NCBI GenBank assembly: GCA_937877655.1
Contig: CALFJC010000049.1
Location: forward strand, 1-15,291
Length of the DNA stretch: 15,291 nt
Direction: 5' to 3'
Source of the DNA: an uncultured Selenomonadales bacterium
GTDB lineage: Bacteria > Bacillota > Negativicutes > Selenomonadales > Selenomonadaceae
The notes under the pieces were generated by a model. It had not been told where the DNA came from. It ran no database searches and worked only from the letters and a program-made list of their open reading frames with translations. The position numbers and the translations under genes are program-made. Below are positions 13,694 to 15,291 of this stretch, one piece after another; position 1 is the first letter of the stretch; each line of letters starts with the position of its first letter.

Positions 13694-14650
13694 TTGCTGG
13701 TACTTTTGGCGGCGTTGAGTTCTATATTGACTTTCATAGCAATTTGTTTGATGGTTTTGTTCGTCAAACGTGTTCAAAGCGTCAATGTTAATTACCGACT
13801 CCGCCGCCACAATATCGCCGACGCCAAAACTAAAGAAAAGGAACCGTTGGCGCGCCGAATTTATAACTTTATCAGAAGGATGGCAAGACCTTTTTCCTCT
13901 TGGGAAGCCTCAAGAAATTTGGATTTTAAGCTGAAACAAGCAGGAATTCCGCTTTACGGCGCAGAATTTATGGTTGTGGCAGTTGTCGGAGCAGGTATCG
14001 TAACGTTGTTGATTTATATCATAACAATGAACGTTTTCGTGGCACCTGTCATAGGTTTGATGGTTCCGTTACTTCTTGGGGGTCTTGTCTCGGTATTGGT
14101 TGGGCGACGCAAAAGAGCTTTTACCGAACAACTCGGCGATTGCTTGAATACGGTCGCAAATGCACTGCGTGCCGGTTACAGCTTTCAACAAGCTATGGAC
14201 GTAGTTGCAAAGGAAATGGAGCCGCCGATAAGTGCAGAATTTGAAAGAGTTATGACCGATATTACAATGGGCGTGACTTTGGAAGGCGCACTCGAACAAA
14301 TGAACAGGCGCGTCGGCAGTGCCGATTTTGATCTTGTCGTTACGGCAGTTTTGATTCAACGCGAAGTCGGAGGAAACCTCGCACAGATCCTTGACACAAT
14401 CAGCGATACAATCAACGAGCGCATTCGCATGAAACGCGAAATCAATGCTTTGACAGCGCAAGGAAGACTTTCGTCTTGGGTATTAATCGCTTTACCTTTT
14501 GCAATGGCGGTCTTTTGCTGGACATTCAATCACGATCAGATGATGGTTTTTGTTGATGAAGAGATCGGGCATTATGCGGCTATTTTCGCGATTGTCATGG
14601 AAATACTCGGATACTTCGTTATTCAAAAGATTGTTGACATTGAGGTTTAA
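13694..14650 (+). CDS. tadB: Tad pilus inner-membrane platform protein TadB
   Basis: 318 residues, type II secretion GspF-like platform protein. An N-terminal membrane segment (about 3-24), two more at about 92-137 and two C-terminal ones (about 270-286 and 296-314) flank the T2SSF domain (about 150-255) with LNTVANALRAGYSFQQAMDVVA and VLIQREVGGNLAQILDTI. The segment RIRMKREINALTAQGRLSSWVLIALPF is typical of TadB rather than TadC. It sits in the inner membrane and couples the motor ATPase to pilin assembly. The TTG start has AGGGAGG 8 nt upstream, partly inside the preceding gene. TadA/CpaF normally lies between CpaE and TadB; here only 5 bp separate them. TadC is also not seen. Confidence 0.92.
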   Translation: MLVLLAALSSILTFIAICLMVLFVKRVQSVNVNYRLRRHNIADAKTKEKEPLARRIYNFIRRMARPFSSWEASRNLDFKLKQAGIPLYGAEFMVVAVVGAGIVTLLIYIITMNVFVAPVIGLMVPLLLGGLVSVLVGRRKRAFTEQLGDCLNTVANALRAGYSFQQAMDVVAKEMEPPISAEFERVMTDITMGVTLEGALEQMNRRVGSADFDLVVTAVLIQREVGGNLAQILDTISDTINERIRMKREINALTAQGRLSSWVLIALPFAMAVFCWTFNHDQMMVFVDEEIGHYAAIFAIVMEILGYFVIQKIVDIEV

Positions 14651-14767
14651 ATTCGCAGGGTTTTCCGGCTGAAATGTTTGATTTAGCTTTGAATCGACTT
14701 CGACGTGACAGGTTAAGTCGTCAAGGAGATAGATAACTTTTTGATTCTAGGGATGGAGGAGATACTC

Positions 14768-14989
14768 TTGTTTACTTACATTAATGGTTTGGTTAAAAAA
14801 ATCAAGTCCTCTGAAAAGGGGCAGGGCATGGTCGAGTACGCACTCATTATCGCTTTCGTTGCTGCTATCGCTATCTGGGCATTCAGCGATGATGGTGTCG
14901 GCTCCGCAGTCACCGATGCATTCACTAATGCCGGCAGTATGGTACAGGGTGCCAACGATGCGGCAGAGTCTTTGTCTAACGGTCAATAA
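14768..14989 (+). CDS. flp: Flp-type pilin
   Basis: 73-residue Flp/Tad pilin precursor. An 18-residue basic leader ends in KG18, followed by QGMVEYALIIAFVAAIAIWAF. This fits the Flp rule G-x4-E-Y, with cleavage after Gly18 leaving a mature pilin of 55 residues, with Glu23 and Tyr24 at mature positions 5 and 6. The hydrophobic helix (about 25-41) anchors the pilin and builds the fibre core. GGAGGAG lies before the TTG at 14768; frames starting further upstream (TTG 14741) would put this site inside the gene. It follows tadB by 117 bp and precedes a strong terminator, so it is last in the cluster here, whereas flp is commonly first. A prepilin peptidase gene (tadV/cpaA) is not in the window. 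Confidence 0.93.
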   Translation: MFTYINGLVKKIKSSEKGQGMVEYALIIAFVAAIAIWAFSDDGVGSAVTDAFTNAGSMVQGANDAAESLSNGQ

Positions 14990-15065
14990 TTAAAAGCGTT
15001 TGACTTTGCTCTTATGCTGTCAATCGACAGGAATTAAAAAGACAGTTTAACTAAAAGATTTTTTG

Positions 15066-15092
15066 GGGCTTCCGAATTCGGAAGCTCTTTTT
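15066..15092 (+). terminator. Strong terminator after flp
   Basis: 9-bp stem GGGCTTCCG/CGGAAGCTC (15066-15074 with 15079-15087, one G-U pair), AATT loop, then five Ts (15088-15092). It is 76 bp after the flp stop and closes the pilus operon. Confidence 0.88.
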
Positions 15093-15291
15093 CATTTCTT
15101 GCTTGCACTCAAGAAATGAATCAAAGAAAATTTTTCTCGGCGGCTCGTCACTTCGTTTGAGTTTAAAAATAATTTTTATCGTTTAAACTTCTTTTCTTTG
15201 TCGCGCCAAAGAAAAGAAGCAAAAGAAACGCGCTCAGACCGGCAATAAAAACATCCTGTTTTTGTTGCCGGCGGGCGCACGTCCATGTGCG
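15091..15291. repeat. Cluster of consecutive inverted repeats, gene-free
   Basis: No credible gene lies from 14990 to the window end. After the terminator, four clear hairpins follow one another. First, TTCATTTCTTG/CAAGAAATGAA (15091-15101 with 15110-15120, 11 bp perfect). Second, CTTCTTTTCTTTG/CAAAGAAAAGAAG (15188-15200 with 15207-15219, 13 bp perfect, loop TCGCGC). Third, a 15-bp stem with one T-G wobble and loop TCC (15239-15271). Fourth, CGCAC/GTGCG (15276-15280 with 15287-15291), reaching the edge. A weaker GTTTAAA/TTTAAAC pair (15161-15167, 15182-15188) lies between. This looks like an extragenic palindromic element or a MITE remnant; it continues beyond the window. Confidence 0.6.

Noticed and set aside
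14651..14767. A dedicated promoter for flp
   Set aside because: The only candidates (for example TTGAAT-18-TTAAGT) match poorly. A small CGACTT/AAGTCG inverted repeat is present but not convincing.

Overview
This 15.3 kb window probably comes from a diderm Firmicute of the Negativicutes/Selenomonadales type. The genes have Firmicute-style AGGAGG ribosome binding sites, frequent TTG starts and SigA-type promoters. They nevertheless include an outer-membrane secretin, which implies a second membrane. This placement is an inference; no rRNA or other phylogenetic marker is present.

The left half (1-7948) is entirely on the minus strand and forms a carbohydrate locus. In transcription order it encodes an archaeal-type triosephosphate isomerase homologue, a YjbQ/UPF0047 protein, a SorC-family sugar-responsive regulator, the three subunits of a glucitol-type PTS (EIIC2, EIIBC2, EIIA: srlA, srlE, srlB), a DXR-like (DRL-family) oxidoreductase with a C-terminal SAF domain, and a transketolase cut by the left window edge. 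No sorbitol-6-phosphate dehydrogenase is present. The set looks like uptake and phosphorylation of an unidentified polyol, then a DRL-type oxidation or reductoisomerisation, feeding triose/pentose phosphates through the TIM homologue and transketolase. A branched C4/C5 polyol (2-C-methylerythritol- or apiitol-like) is the most economical guess. Two promoters of this locus share the 9-mer TTTGTAAAA exactly 48 bp upstream of the -35 box, a candidate regulator site. A hairpin terminator sits between yjbQ and the regulator and abuts the regulator's ribosome binding site.

A divergent promoter region (7949-8168) separates this locus from the plus-strand right half. A lone moaC (molybdenum cofactor synthesis) comes first. 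It is followed by a consensus promoter (TTGACA-16-TATAAT) and a Tad/Flp pilus cluster: cpaB, cpaC secretin, two CpaE/TadZ-like ATPase homologues, tadB and the Flp pilin gene, ending in a strong terminator. The motor ATPase gene (tadA/cpaF) and tadC are not in the window, although cpaE and tadB are adjacent. The two CpaE paralogues have complementary P-loop defects: the first lacks the signature lysine, the second lacks the phosphate-binding lysine. This suggests an obligate heterodimer with one composite ATP site.

The last 200 bp after the pilin terminator hold no gene but are packed with consecutive perfect or near-perfect inverted repeats, which looks like an extragenic palindromic element. 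No tRNA, rRNA, CRISPR array, insertion sequence or prophage gene was seen.
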